This document shows positions 57,051 through 64,000 of a stretch of DNA of 64,000 nucleotides, one piece after another. The stretch comes from Streptococcus mitis (lineage in GTDB: Bacteria; Bacillota; Bacilli; Lactobacillales; Streptococcaceae). Every line of letters starts with the position of its first letter. Position 1 is the stretch's first letter. The position numbers were made by a program, and so were the translations under genes. The notes beneath the pieces were generated by a model, which worked only from the letters and a program-made list of their open reading frames with translations, was not told where the DNA came from and searched no databases. Where the stretch lies: positions 6,768 through 70,767 of the forward strand of contig JAGZLW010000006.1 of assembly GCA_018364455.1 (NCBI GenBank), written 5' to 3'.

Positions 57051-57704
57051 ATGAAACGTCAATCAGCCTTGGTCGTCTTTAGTGGCGGTCAAGATTCTAC
57101 AACCTGCCTCTTTTGGGCTAAAGAACACTATGAAACGGTCGAAGCCGTTACCTTTGCCTACGGCCAACGCCATCATCTCGAAATTCAAGTCGCTAGAGAA
57201 ATCGCTAAGGAACAGGGGATTCGTCATCACATCCTAGATATGTCCCTGCTGGGGCAAATCACTGAAAATGCCCTGACCTCTGATCTGGAAATTGAGCAAA
57301 AAGAAGGAGAGGTTCCCAATACCTTCGTTGACGGTCGCAACCACCTCTTTCTATCCTTTGCGGCAGTTCTTGCCAAGCAACGAGGCATTAAAGACATCGT
57401 GACAGGTGTCTGTGAAACAGACTTTTCAGGCTACCCTGACTGCCGGGATGTCTTTGTCAAATCCCTCAATGTCACCCTCAACCTTGCCATGGATTACGAC
57501 TTCGTTATCCAAACACCTCTCATGTGGCTAGACAAGGCTGAAACTTGGGAATTGGCTGACCAACTCGGTGCCTTTGACTATGTTCGTGAAAAAACTCTAA
57601 CCTGCTACAATGGGATTATCGGAAGTGGCTGTGGAGATTGCCCAGCCTGCCATCTACGTCAACATGGTCTAGATGTTTATCTCTCACAGAAAGGAGCGTC
57701 CTAA
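57051..57704 (+). CDS. queC: 7-cyano-7-deazaguanine synthase
   Basis: 217 residues from [10 protein letters not shown], with AAGGAG upstream. The PP-loop ATPase motif is SGGQDSTT (about 10-17). A C-terminal zinc site uses Cys in [14 protein letters not shown]. It converts 7-carboxy-7-deazaguanine to preQ0. It is the first gene of queC-queD-queE-queF, and its stop overlaps the queD start by one base. Confidence 0.96.
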   Translation: MKRQSALVVFSGGQDSTTCLFWAKEHYETVEAVTFAYGQRHHLEIQVAREIAKEQGIRHHILDMSLLGQITENALTSDLEIEQKEGEVPNTFVDGRNHLFLSFAAVLAKQRGIKDIVTGVCETDFSGYPDCRDVFVKSLNVTLNLAMDYDFVIQTPLMWLDKAETWELADQLGAFDYVREKTLTCYNGIIGSGCGDCPACHLRQHGLDVYLSQKGAS

Positions 57705-58147
57705 TGTTTTTTGCACCTAAAGAAATCAAACAGGAAACTGGGGAATCGCTTGTCTACAATCCTCACAGAACCTTGGTATCAAAAGAATTTACCTTTGACG
57801 CTGCCCACCACCTTTTTCACTACGAGGGAAAATGCAAATCCCTGCACGGCCACACCTATCATCTGCAGATTGCTGTCAGTGGATTTTTAGATGAACGTGG
57901 CATGACCTATGATTTTGGAGACATCAAAGCGATCTACAAGAACTACTTAGAGCCCCACTTGGACCATCGCTATCTCAATGAGACCCTGCCCTATATGAAC
58001 ACAACTGCTGAAAATATGGTTTACTGGATTTTCCAAATCATGAATCAAGAGTTGCCAGACGAACGCGGTCTCCGTTTGGAATATGTTCGCCTCTATGAGA
58101 CTCCAACTGCCTTTGCAGAGTTTAGACGGGAGTGGTTAGATGACTAG
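57704..58147 (+). CDS. queD: 6-carboxy-5,6,7,8-tetrahydropterin synthase
   Basis: 147 residues from [15 protein letters not shown]-family fold: the zinc histidines lie in AAHHL and LHGHTYHL, the catalytic Cys in GKCKSLHGH. It converts 7,8-dihydroneopterin triphosphate to CPH4. It overlaps queC by 1 base and queE by 8 bases. Confidence 0.95.
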   Translation: MFFAPKEIKQETGESLVYNPHRTLVSKEFTFDAAHHLFHYEGKCKSLHGHTYHLQIAVSGFLDERGMTYDFGDIKAIYKNYLEPHLDHRYLNETLPYMNTTAENMVYWIFQIMNQELPDERGLRLEYVRLYETPTAFAEFRREWLDD

Positions 58148-58856
58148 GGAACGTGTCCTTAAACTACCAGTTCTAGAAATTTTCGGTCCAACCTTTCAAG
58201 GTGAAGGTCGTGCAATTGGGCAGAAAACCATGTTTGTCCGCACTGCAGGTTGCGACTACCACTGCGACTGGTGCGACTCTGCTTTCACTTGGGACGGTTC
58301 TGAAAAGCCAACTCGCATGACAGCTGACGAGGTCATTGCTGCCTTAGATAAACTAGGAAGTTACGACTATGTAACCCTATCTGGGGGAAATCCTGCTATC
58401 CTAGCAGCCAATATGGCTGAACTGGTCACTAAACTCAAGGAACGCGGTATCACTCTGGCTGTTGAAACCCAAGGCTCTCGCTGGCAAAATTGGTTAAAAG
58501 ACATTGACCAAGTCACCCTGAGCCCCAAGCCTCCCTCATCTAAGATGGAAGTCAACTTTGAGACCTTGGATTTTATCGTTTCCCAATTGGATCCAAATAA
58601 GGTTACCTTTAAAATTCCTGTCTTTGATGATGCAGATTTAGCCTTTGCCAAAGGGATTCAAGAACGCTACCAACCAGATGTTCTCTTCTTATCTGCTGGA
58701 AATCCTGAGCCCAAGGCTAGAGGCAATATTGTCCAAGACCAACTGGACCGCCTCAAAGAACTCTGGGAACGTGTCGCTGCTGACGACAGCTGGGGCAATG
58801 TCCGCGTCCTTCCTCAACTTCATACCCTCCTCTACGATAACCAACGTGGTGTTTAA
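58140..58856 (+). CDS. queE: 7-carboxy-7-deazaguanine synthase, radical SAM
   Basis: 238 residues. The radical SAM cluster motif is CDYHCDWC (CX3CX2C, about 34-41), and the N-terminal EIFGPTFQGEGRAIGQ is typical of QueE. It makes CDG from CPH4. It overlaps queD, so the operon order follows the pathway order except for queC. Confidence 0.96.
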   Translation: MTRERVLKLPVLEIFGPTFQGEGRAIGQKTMFVRTAGCDYHCDWCDSAFTWDGSEKPTRMTADEVIAALDKLGSYDYVTLSGGNPAILAANMAELVTKLKERGITLAVETQGSRWQNWLKDIDQVTLSPKPPSSKMEVNFETLDFIVSQLDPNKVTFKIPVFDDADLAFAKGIQERYQPDVLFLSAGNPEPKARGNIVQDQLDRLKELWERVAADDSWGNVRVLPQLHTLLYDNQRGV

Positions 58857-58874
58857 GATTAGAAAGAAAAAATC

Positions 58875-59366
58875 ATGTCACAACAAGAAGAAATGAAAAA
58901 CCTCAGCCTACTAGGCAACAAAGAAACCAACTACATTTTCGAATATCAACCAGAAGTCCTCGAATCCTTTGACAATCGTCATGTGGAAAATGACTATTTC
59001 ATCAAATTTAACTGCCCTGAATTTACCTCACTTTGTCCCATCACTGCTCAACCAGACTTTGCGACGATTTATATTTCCTACATTCCTGACAAGCTCTGTG
59101 TTGAATCAAAATCCCTCAAACTCTACCTTTTTAGCTACCGAAACCACGGAGATTTCCACGAAAACTGTATCAATACCATCGGGAAAGACTTGGTCAACTT
59201 GCTAGACCCTCGCTATTTAGAAGTCTGGGGGAAATTCACTCCACGCGGTGGCATTTCAATTGACCCCTACTACAACTACGGTAAGCCTGGAACCAAGTAT
59301 GAAGGCTTGGCAGAACAACGCCTCTTCCAACACGACCTTTATCCAGAGAAAATTGACAACCGCTAA
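58875..59366 (+). CDS. queF: preQ0 reductase (NADPH-dependent)
   Basis: 163 residues, the short single-domain (YkvM) type. The nucleophilic Cys is in [13 protein letters not shown], and the NADPH/substrate region contains ESKSLKLY and NHGDFHE. It reduces preQ0 to preQ1, completing the operon's product, which is then put into tRNA as queuosine. Confidence 0.96.
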   Translation: MSQQEEMKNLSLLGNKETNYIFEYQPEVLESFDNRHVENDYFIKFNCPEFTSLCPITAQPDFATIYISYIPDKLCVESKSLKLYLFSYRNHGDFHENCINTIGKDLVNLLDPRYLEVWGKFTPRGGISIDPYYNYGKPGTKYEGLAEQRLFQHDLYPEKIDNR

Positions 59367-59368
59367 TA

Positions 59369-59457
59369 CTCTTTAAACCGCGTCAACATCGCTTTGCTGT
59401 ACTCAAGTATACCTGCGGCTAGTTTCCTAGTTTGCTCTTTGATTTTCATTGAATATA
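59369..59457 (+). repeat. degenerate BOX-type repeat
   Basis: It begins TACTCTTTAAACCGCGTCAA (the CGAAAATC part is lost), has a GTACTCAAGTAT inverted repeat, and ends TTTGCTCTTTGATTTTCATT. It is opposite in orientation to the copies at 31543 and 41699 and starts 3 bases after the queF stop. Confidence 0.8.
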
Positions 59458-59467
59458 GACAGATACA

Positions 59468-59506
59468 AAAAAGCCCTGTTCCTCAAAACGAGGGGCAAGG
59501 CTTTTT
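59468..59506. terminator. bidirectional terminator
   Basis: AAAAAGCC with CCTC pairs with GAGG and GGCTTTTT around AAAAC, with two small internal mismatches. It separates convergent queF and the aquaporin gene. Confidence 0.75.
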
Positions 59507-59515
59507 GAGTTTCAA

Positions 59516-60184
59516 TTATTCTTCTGTTCCTAGGAATTTTTTTGCAACGAGGGCTGCAAGAACTCCACCAGCGATTGGTGCAAGGATGAAAATCCAAACT
59601 TGTCGAAGGGCTGCGCCACCTACCAAGACAGCTGGTGCCAAGCTACGAGCTGGGTTTACTGAAAGGCCAGTAATGTTCAATCCGACAAGAATCATCGCCA
59701 TCAAGGACAAACCGATTACCAAACCAGCAATCGCGCCATTCCCCTTGCTTTCTGAAGTTACTGTCATGATAACCAAGACAAACAAGAAAGTTGCAATGAC
59801 TTCAAACAAGAAACCACCAAAGACAGTGACACCGTTTGCCAAGGCATTTTCACCAAGACTAGCAGTTGACATCCCTGAGTTAGCCAAGAGGAAGAATACA
59901 GAAGCAGATGCTAAGAAAGCTCCAACTACTTGACCAAGGATGTAGTTGACAAGGTCTTTTGATGACAAACGTTTGTTAATAAACATAGCGATCGAAACCG
60001 CTGGGTTCAAGTGAGCACCTGAAATAGTTCCGATTGAGTAGGCTGCAACCACGATTGCCAAACCGAAGGCAGAGGCAATCCCTAGGTGACCAAGGCCATC
60101 AAGACCATTTCCAAAAACAACAGCTCCTGTTCCGACGAACACAAGCATGAACGTACCGATTAACTCAGCGACAAATTTTTTCAT
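59516..60184 (-). CDS. aquaporin (AqpZ-like water channel)
   Basis: 222 residues with six membrane helices and both NPA boxes (GAHLNPAVS near 62-64 and SVNPARSLA near 180-182). The Arg after the second NPA forms the selectivity filter. The short length and absence of the Asp-containing glycerol-type second NPA environment (GlpF has NPARD) favour a water channel over a glycerol facilitator. Monocistronic. Confidence 0.9.
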   Translation of the reverse strand: MKKFVAELIGTFMLVFVGTGAVVFGNGLDGLGHLGIASAFGLAIVVAAYSIGTISGAHLNPAVSIAMFINKRLSSKDLVNYILGQVVGAFLASASVFFLLANSGMSTASLGENALANGVTVFGGFLFEVIATFLFVLVIMTVTSESKGNGAIAGLVIGLSLMAMILVGLNITGLSVNPARSLAPAVLVGGAALRQVWIFILAPIAGGVLAALVAKKFLGTEE

Positions 60185-60299
60185 TTTCTTTCTCCTTTTT
60201 TCAAAAACTAGATACTAGTCTATCAAAAGAGGGAAATGGTTTCAAGAAAATTGTTTGGAAATTTTCGGGATAAAATTCTATAAAAACGGTAGTGTTTAT

Positions 60300-60328
60300 T
60301 TGAAACATTTTTTCTAAAGGTATATACT
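60300..60328 (+). promoter_or_regulatory. promoter of the acetoin/diacetyl reductase gene
   Basis: TTGAAA (60300-60305), 17 bases, TATACT (60323-60328). The leader to the start codon is about 105 bases; it contains GAACGTTTGAATGG (60400-60413), loosely cre-like. Confidence 0.6.
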
Positions 60329-60439
60329 ATCAATATAGTTCTAATAAGTTATTTATTCCCTAATTTGAACTAATTTTTACAACTTTGCTGTTCTTTTATG
60401 AACGTTTGAATGGTATCGTGGATACCAAGGAGGAATCAT

Positions 60440-61204
60440 ATGTCTAAAGTTGCTATTGTCACAGGTGCAGGTCAAGGAATCGGTTTTGCAATCGCAAAAC
60501 GATTGGTTCAAGATGGCTTTAAGGTAGGAGTCTTAGACTACAATCCCGAAACAGCTGAAAAGGCTGTTGCCGAATTATCAGCTGAAAATGCCTTCGCTGT
60601 CGTGGCCGATGTTTCGAAACAGGCAGAAGTTGCACAAGCATTTCAACAGGTTGTTGACCATTTTGGTGATTTGAATGTTGTCGTAAATAACGCTGGTGTT
60701 GCTCCAACTACTCCTCTTGATACAATTACTGAGGAACAATTTACACGCACTTTCGGTATCAACGTTGGTGGTGTCATTTGGGGTTCACAAGCTGCACAAG
60801 CGCAATTTAAAGCACTTGGCCACGGAGGTAAAATTATCAACGCAACCTCTCAAGCTGGTGTAGTCGGTAATCCAAATCTAACTGTTTACGGTGGGACAAA
60901 ATTTGCTGTTCGTGGAATTACGCAAACATTAGCACGTGATTTAGCAGACTCAGGCATCACTGTTAACGCCTACGCACCAGGTATTGTGAAAACACCAATG
61001 ATGTACGATATCGCTCATGAAGTTGGTAAAAATGCAGGAAAAGATGACGAGTGGGGTATGCAGACATTTGCAAAAGATATTACCCTAAAACGTCTATCTG
61101 AACCAGAAGATGTGGCTGCTGCTGTCAGCTTCCTTGCAGGGCCAGATTCAAACTACATTACAGGACAAACCATTATCGTTGATGGTGGTATGCAATTCCA
61201 TTAA
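60440..61204 (+). CDS. butA: acetoin/diacetyl reductase (short-chain dehydrogenase)
   Basis: 254 residues from MSKVAIVTG, with AAGGAGG upstream. A classical [11 protein letters not shown] cofactor site (8-15), NNAG near 88, catalytic Ser in NATSQAG, and YGGTK with the Tyr-Lys pair near 154-158. Length and pattern fit meso-2,3-butanediol dehydrogenase/diacetyl reductase. Another SDR substrate is possible. Confidence 0.85.
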   Translation: MSKVAIVTGAGQGIGFAIAKRLVQDGFKVGVLDYNPETAEKAVAELSAENAFAVVADVSKQAEVAQAFQQVVDHFGDLNVVVNNAGVAPTTPLDTITEEQFTRTFGINVGGVIWGSQAAQAQFKALGHGGKIINATSQAGVVGNPNLTVYGGTKFAVRGITQTLARDLADSGITVNAYAPGIVKTPMMYDIAHEVGKNAGKDDEWGMQTFAKDITLKRLSEPEDVAAAVSFLAGPDSNYITGQTIIVDGGMQFH

Positions 61205-61212
61205 GATACAAG

Positions 61213-61244
61213 AAAAGAGGTTGGAAAATGATTTAACCTCTTTT
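61213..61244 (+). terminator. terminator after butA
   Basis: AAAAGAGGTT pairs with AACCTCTTTT around a 12-base loop. Confidence 0.85.
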
Positions 61245-61311
61245 ATTAGTTTTCATTATTAGTTAGGAGGATACAATAGAAACTCTTTCAATAAGTACTA
61301 TTAGCTTATCC

Positions 61312-62103
61312 CTAGTATTGAAAAGACTGGATGGCTTCTTTCAAGTCATCTTGTAAACTATTTCTCTGGTCAAGTTGGACATAGACTTCCAACAGACAGG
61401 ATCTGAAGTTGGAAAATTTATAAAAATCTTCCCTTTCTTCTATCGGAAAGTCAACAGCTTTTATCCAAGAAGCTACTTGCTCTTGCTCCAACTTCCCTTG
61501 TAAAATAGGTTCATAGATTACTCTTGCTAAACGCCAATCCTCATCATCTGTAAAACGAATGGACATTCTTTTAAATAGTTGGCCAAGTCTCTCAAATACT
61601 TCATGAACTCTGGTTTTAGGAAAGTCTGGATGACAAACCACCTCTGTCAGTAAATCGGCTCCATGTGCAAAAGCATGAACCCAACCATACTGACTTGAAA
61701 AACCTGTTGTATCCTTTTCTTTTGAAAGATAGTACAACCCTTGATTTAAAAGGACATTACGAATTTCTGCTTTTAATCCCTGATAAAAAATCGATTGCTG
61801 GTTGGCATCTGCAGACAAGAGATTTGCATAAATAAGCGCCCTAAAAGAACGTTCAAGGGTTGACAGACCTACCTTATCAATCTCTTTATCTAGTCCTCCA
61901 TCAGCTGATACCACCTCAGCAATGAACTGAAATTGTTCCTGTGTAAATAGCTCTTCCTGAATCCCTCTAGCAAAGCTTGTAAAAACAAGATCATCGCGAA
62001 TTTCTGGAGAAGGATCTCCCAAATGATCAAGCAGCCACTGGATTTCCTCCTCATGATAACTTGTTTTTTCTTCTGCTATTTTTCTAAGTAACTCTTGATA
62101 CAT
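61312..62103 (-). CDS. DUF2785-family protein
   Basis: 263 residues from MYQELLRKIAEE. All-helical by appearance, with segments like LGDPSPEIRDDLVFTSFARG and SQYGWVHAFAHGADLL that match the DUF2785 family of unknown function. It follows the HxlR gene by 11 bases and should share its transcript and regulation. Confidence 0.75.
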   Translation of the reverse strand: MYQELLRKIAEEKTSYHEEEIQWLLDHLGDPSPEIRDDLVFTSFARGIQEELFTQEQFQFIAEVVSADGGLDKEIDKVGLSTLERSFRALIYANLLSADANQQSIFYQGLKAEIRNVLLNQGLYYLSKEKDTTGFSSQYGWVHAFAHGADLLTEVVCHPDFPKTRVHEVFERLGQLFKRMSIRFTDDEDWRLARVIYEPILQGKLEQEQVASWIKAVDFPIEEREDFYKFSNFRSCLLEVYVQLDQRNSLQDDLKEAIQSFQY

Positions 62104-62114
62104 GGTCAATACCT

Positions 62115-62447
62115 CTACATTTCTAGCAACTTGATATAATCTAGACCCCATTTCTCGACAGCATCTAAAACAACTCTGAATTCCTGTCCCATTTCGGTTA
62201 AGCTGTACTCAACTCGTGGTGGAACTTCGGCATAGACCTTTCGTTGAACAATCTTATCCTTTTCTAATTGACGGAGATGACGGGTCAAAATAGTTTGAGT
62301 AATCCCAGGCAATAATCTCTGCAATTCTTTAAATCGTTTGGTACCCGTACTCAACTGATAAATGATTACCAGTGCCCATTTCCCAGTTAAAACCCTCTGC
62401 GTTGTCGCAAATGGACAAATACCATACTCACTCACTTTATTTGTCAT
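62115..62447 (-). CDS. HxlR-family transcriptional regulator
   Basis: 110 residues, a winged helix covering most of the protein (GKWALVIIYQLSTGTKRFKELQRLLPGITQTILTRHLR region, with CPFATTQRVL before it). The single Cys at about residue 11 is where HxlR proteins such as YodB and HypR sense electrophiles or disulfide stress. It is divergent from a SnoaL-like gene, with operators between. Confidence 0.9.
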   Translation of the reverse strand: MTNKVSEYGICPFATTQRVLTGKWALVIIYQLSTGTKRFKELQRLLPGITQTILTRHLRQLEKDKIVQRKVYAEVPPRVEYSLTEMGQEFRVVLDAVEKWGLDYIKLLEM

Positions 62448-62488
62448 AAAATATCTTCTTTCTATTTTTTTAAAAAAAATTTATCTTT

Positions 62489-62528
62489 TAGTATCAATAA
62501 TAGTACCACTTTTGATACTAGCTATCAA
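62489..62528 (-). promoter_or_regulatory. hxlR promoter overlapped by inverted-repeat operator
   Basis: On the minus strand TTGATA (62523-62528), 17 bases, TACTAT (62500-62505) with a TGG extension. TAGTATCAA (62489-62497) and TTGATACTA (62512-62520) are perfect inverted repeats covering the spacer and the region after the -10. This predicts autorepression. Confidence 0.75.
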
Positions 62529-62552
62529 AAAAGTGTCTACTTGTTTTTTTGT

Positions 62553-62567
62553 TTGTAACTGTTACAA
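62553..62567 (+). promoter_or_regulatory. 15-bp palindrome in the SnoaL-like gene promoter
   Basis: TTGTAACTGTTACAA, two 7-base arms around one base. It lies in the spacer before TATCAT (about 62571), 32 bases ahead of the start codon. It differs in sequence from the TAGTATCAA repeat, so it may be a site for another regulator. Confidence 0.55.
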
Positions 62568-62598
62568 TTATATCATAAAAAAGAAATGGAGAATAGAT

Positions 62599-62988
62599 AT
62601 GTCAACAAACTTAGAAATTTTCAATGCTTATAACCAAGCTTTAATTGCTGGTGACTTTCCTGGTGTCTTTGAAACAATGGCAGACGATATTATCTGGCAT
62701 CAACCTGGTAATCATAGTATATCTGGTACAGTTGTTGGTAAGGACAAGCTAGGAACTCACCTGGCTACATTTGCTGAGAAAACTAATGGAACCTTTAAGG
62801 TGATAACAAATTGGGTTTCTGACAATAAGGATTTAATCGCAGCCAATGTTACTTTTCTTGGAACACGGGCTGATGGTACTGAACTCAATATGAACGGGAT
62901 TGACCTCTTCCGTATTGAAGACGGAAAAATCAAAGAAGTTTGGCTCTTCTCTTCAGATCAAGCTGAAGAAGATAGCTTTTGGGGATAA
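62599..62988 (+). CDS. SnoaL-like / NTF2-like protein
   Basis: 129 residues from MSTNLEIFNAYNQAL, with AATGGAG upstream. The cone-shaped NTF2 fold is indicated by DDIIWHQPGNHSISG early and GIDLFRIEDGKIKEVW late. Family members are polyketide cyclases, isomerases or ligand-binding proteins; the substrate is unknown. Its divergence from an electrophile-type HxlR regulator suggests a role in handling a reactive small molecule. Confidence 0.8.
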   Translation: MSTNLEIFNAYNQALIAGDFPGVFETMADDIIWHQPGNHSISGTVVGKDKLGTHLATFAEKTNGTFKVITNWVSDNKDLIAANVTFLGTRADGTELNMNGIDLFRIEDGKIKEVWLFSSDQAEEDSFWG

Positions 62989-63060
62989 TTTAAGAGGCCA
63001 AGACAAAAAATTTTGATTTTAGGAATTCTTTATTATAAATTTTTAAAACCGATAGATTAG

Positions 63061-63119
63061 AAAAAAAGCGAACAAGACAGAATTCTGAGTGTCAGATAAC
63101 TCGTTTTGTTCGCTTTTTA
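63061..63119. terminator. terminator after the SnoaL-like gene
   Basis: AAAAAGCGAACAA pairs with TTGTTCGCTTTTT, with an inner GACA/TGTC stem. The arms resemble those at 52683. Confidence 0.75.
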
Positions 63120-63156
63120 TATTTAAGGTTAGACTTTTGTCCCAGACTCTTTTAAT

Positions 63157-64000
63157 TTACTCTCCCAACTGGGCACTGTAGGCGATAATCTGGTCAACTG
63201 TATCAGACAAGAATTGGATTGTATCACGGAGTGGTTTATCTGTTGAAATATCAGCACCGATAATCATGGCTGACTCAAGTGGTGTCTTGCTACCACCTGA
63301 TTTGAGGAGATTGAGCCAGTCTTCAGCTCCATTCTCAGAGTTTTTAAGATGGAGGTAACCCGCAGTCGAGATGACTAGTCCTGCCGAGTAAGTGTAGCTA
63401 TACAAGCCCATATAGTAGTGAGCCTGGCGCATCCAAGTCAGAGCTGCATCATCATCAATCTCAATAGCATCTCCCCAGAAATCCGTCAAGACTTCCTTCA
63501 TAATGCTGTTGAGTTTGCTTGCTCCGAAAGTTTCTCCTTCTTCAATCAATGTATACACTTTACGCTGGAAGGCTGCTTCCAAAAGGTGGGTAATAAAGTT
63601 ATGGAAGTAAGTGTCTGTCAAGCGGTGAGCCAGAGCGAAGCGTTTTTGACGTGGGTCGTCAGATTGGTGCTCCAAGTAATCACTGAGAAGCAATTCATTG
63701 AAAGTTGACGGTGCTTCAACATAGTAGGTCGACATGTGAGCATTGAAGTAACTCTGATGATTATCTGAAAAGATGAATTGACCAGAATGACCGATTTCAT
63801 GAATCAAAGTATAGACATCGCTCAAACGACCTGTCCAGCTCATGAGGACATAAGGGTGCACGCGATATGGATCCGCCGCATAACCACCAGAATCCTTGCC
63901 ACTATTGGCAGCAAAGTCCACCCAGCGCTCTTCTTGATAGCGAGCAACTTCCTGACAATATTCTTGCCCCAAAGGTTCTACCGACTTCATGACCAAGTCA
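63157..64000 (-). CDS. pepF: oligoendopeptidase F, C-terminal part
   Basis: The last 280 or so codons of an M3-family zinc metallopeptidase; the gene continues past the right edge. The zinc motif is HEIGH (HExxH), with the third ligand Glu about 28 residues later in EAPSTFNE. Other matches are YYMGLYSYTYSAG and the C-terminal SGGSKTPLE. It cleaves short peptides (7-17 residues) in the cytoplasm. The frame is intact in the visible part. Confidence 0.93.
   Translation of the reverse strand, partial: DLVMKSVEPLGQEYCQEVARYQEERWVDFAANSGKDSGGYAADPYRVHPYVLMSWTGRLSDVYTLIHEIGHSGQFIFSDNHQSYFNAHMSTYYVEAPSTFNELLLSDYLEHQSDDPRQKRFALAHRLTDTYFHNFITHLLEAAFQRKVYTLIEEGETFGASKLNSIMKEVLTDFWGDAIEIDDDAALTWMRQAHYYMGLYSYTYSAGLVISTAGYLHLKNSENGAEDWLNLLKSGGSKTPLESAMIIGADISTDKPLRDTIQFLSDTVDQIIAYSAQLGE

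Noticed and set aside
59394..59933. 179-residue ORF antisense to the aquaporin gene and through a BOX element
   Set aside because: Low-complexity Lys/Pro/Thr content reflects the reverse complement of a membrane protein. It begins inside a degenerate repeat.

Overview
The window reads as chromosome of a mitis-group Streptococcus (S. pneumoniae, S. mitis or a close relative). The reasons are the dcw gene order, a neuraminidase B locus, BOX-type intergenic repeats, two proteins with choline-binding repeats, and low-GC codon use. The species cannot be fixed from this window. No rRNA, tRNA, IS element, prophage or CRISPR array was seen.

Layout. 1-1.3 kb: the 5' part of gpmA and a nucleotidyltransferase. 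1.5-16.7 kb, minus strand: T-box controlled ileS, then the division cluster divIVA-ylmH-ylmG-sepF-ylmE-ftsZ-ftsA, a membrane protein, murF and ddl, recR and pbp2B. PBP2B carries a duplicated WYT tripeptide and substitutions like those of low-affinity alleles. 16.9-27.3 kb: a sialic acid regulon, with an RpiR regulator facing an operon for NanE, YhcH, a binding protein and two permeases, sialidase NanB, a Gfo/Idh/MocA oxidoreductase, a lyase and a ROK kinase. Together these fit uptake and use of 2,7-anhydro-Neu5Ac. 27.5-31.2 kb: where pneumococci usually carry nanA there is a 1231-residue LPXTG protein with two trypsin-like protease domains and seven NanA-like 37-residue repeats. 31.7-47.2 kb: an acetyl esterase, a 20-codon peptide gene with a regulated-looking promoter, recG-alr-acpS, two DAHP synthases, secA, small membrane proteins, der, a nitroreductase, dnaI-dnaB-nrdR.

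47.3-54.4 kb is accessory in character: a GntR-ABC operon, an AT-rich Rgg-like regulator divergent from a choline-binding protein with a caspase-like domain and an EF-hand loop (interrupted by an in-frame TAG at codon 33), a second choline-binding protein and a single ABC exporter. 54.5-64 kb: lrgAB, a MarR regulator with two near-identical operators flanking it and leading into trxA, a queCDEF operon behind a preQ1-like riboswitch and terminator, an aquaporin, an acetoin/diacetyl reductase, a HxlR regulator with clear operators facing a SnoaL-like protein, and the 3' part of pepF.

The best candidates for something undescribed are the Rgg/choline-binding caspase pair, the double-protease surface protein in the nanA slot, and the small peptide gene beside recG. 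All functional calls come from reading sequence and family knowledge; no searches were run.
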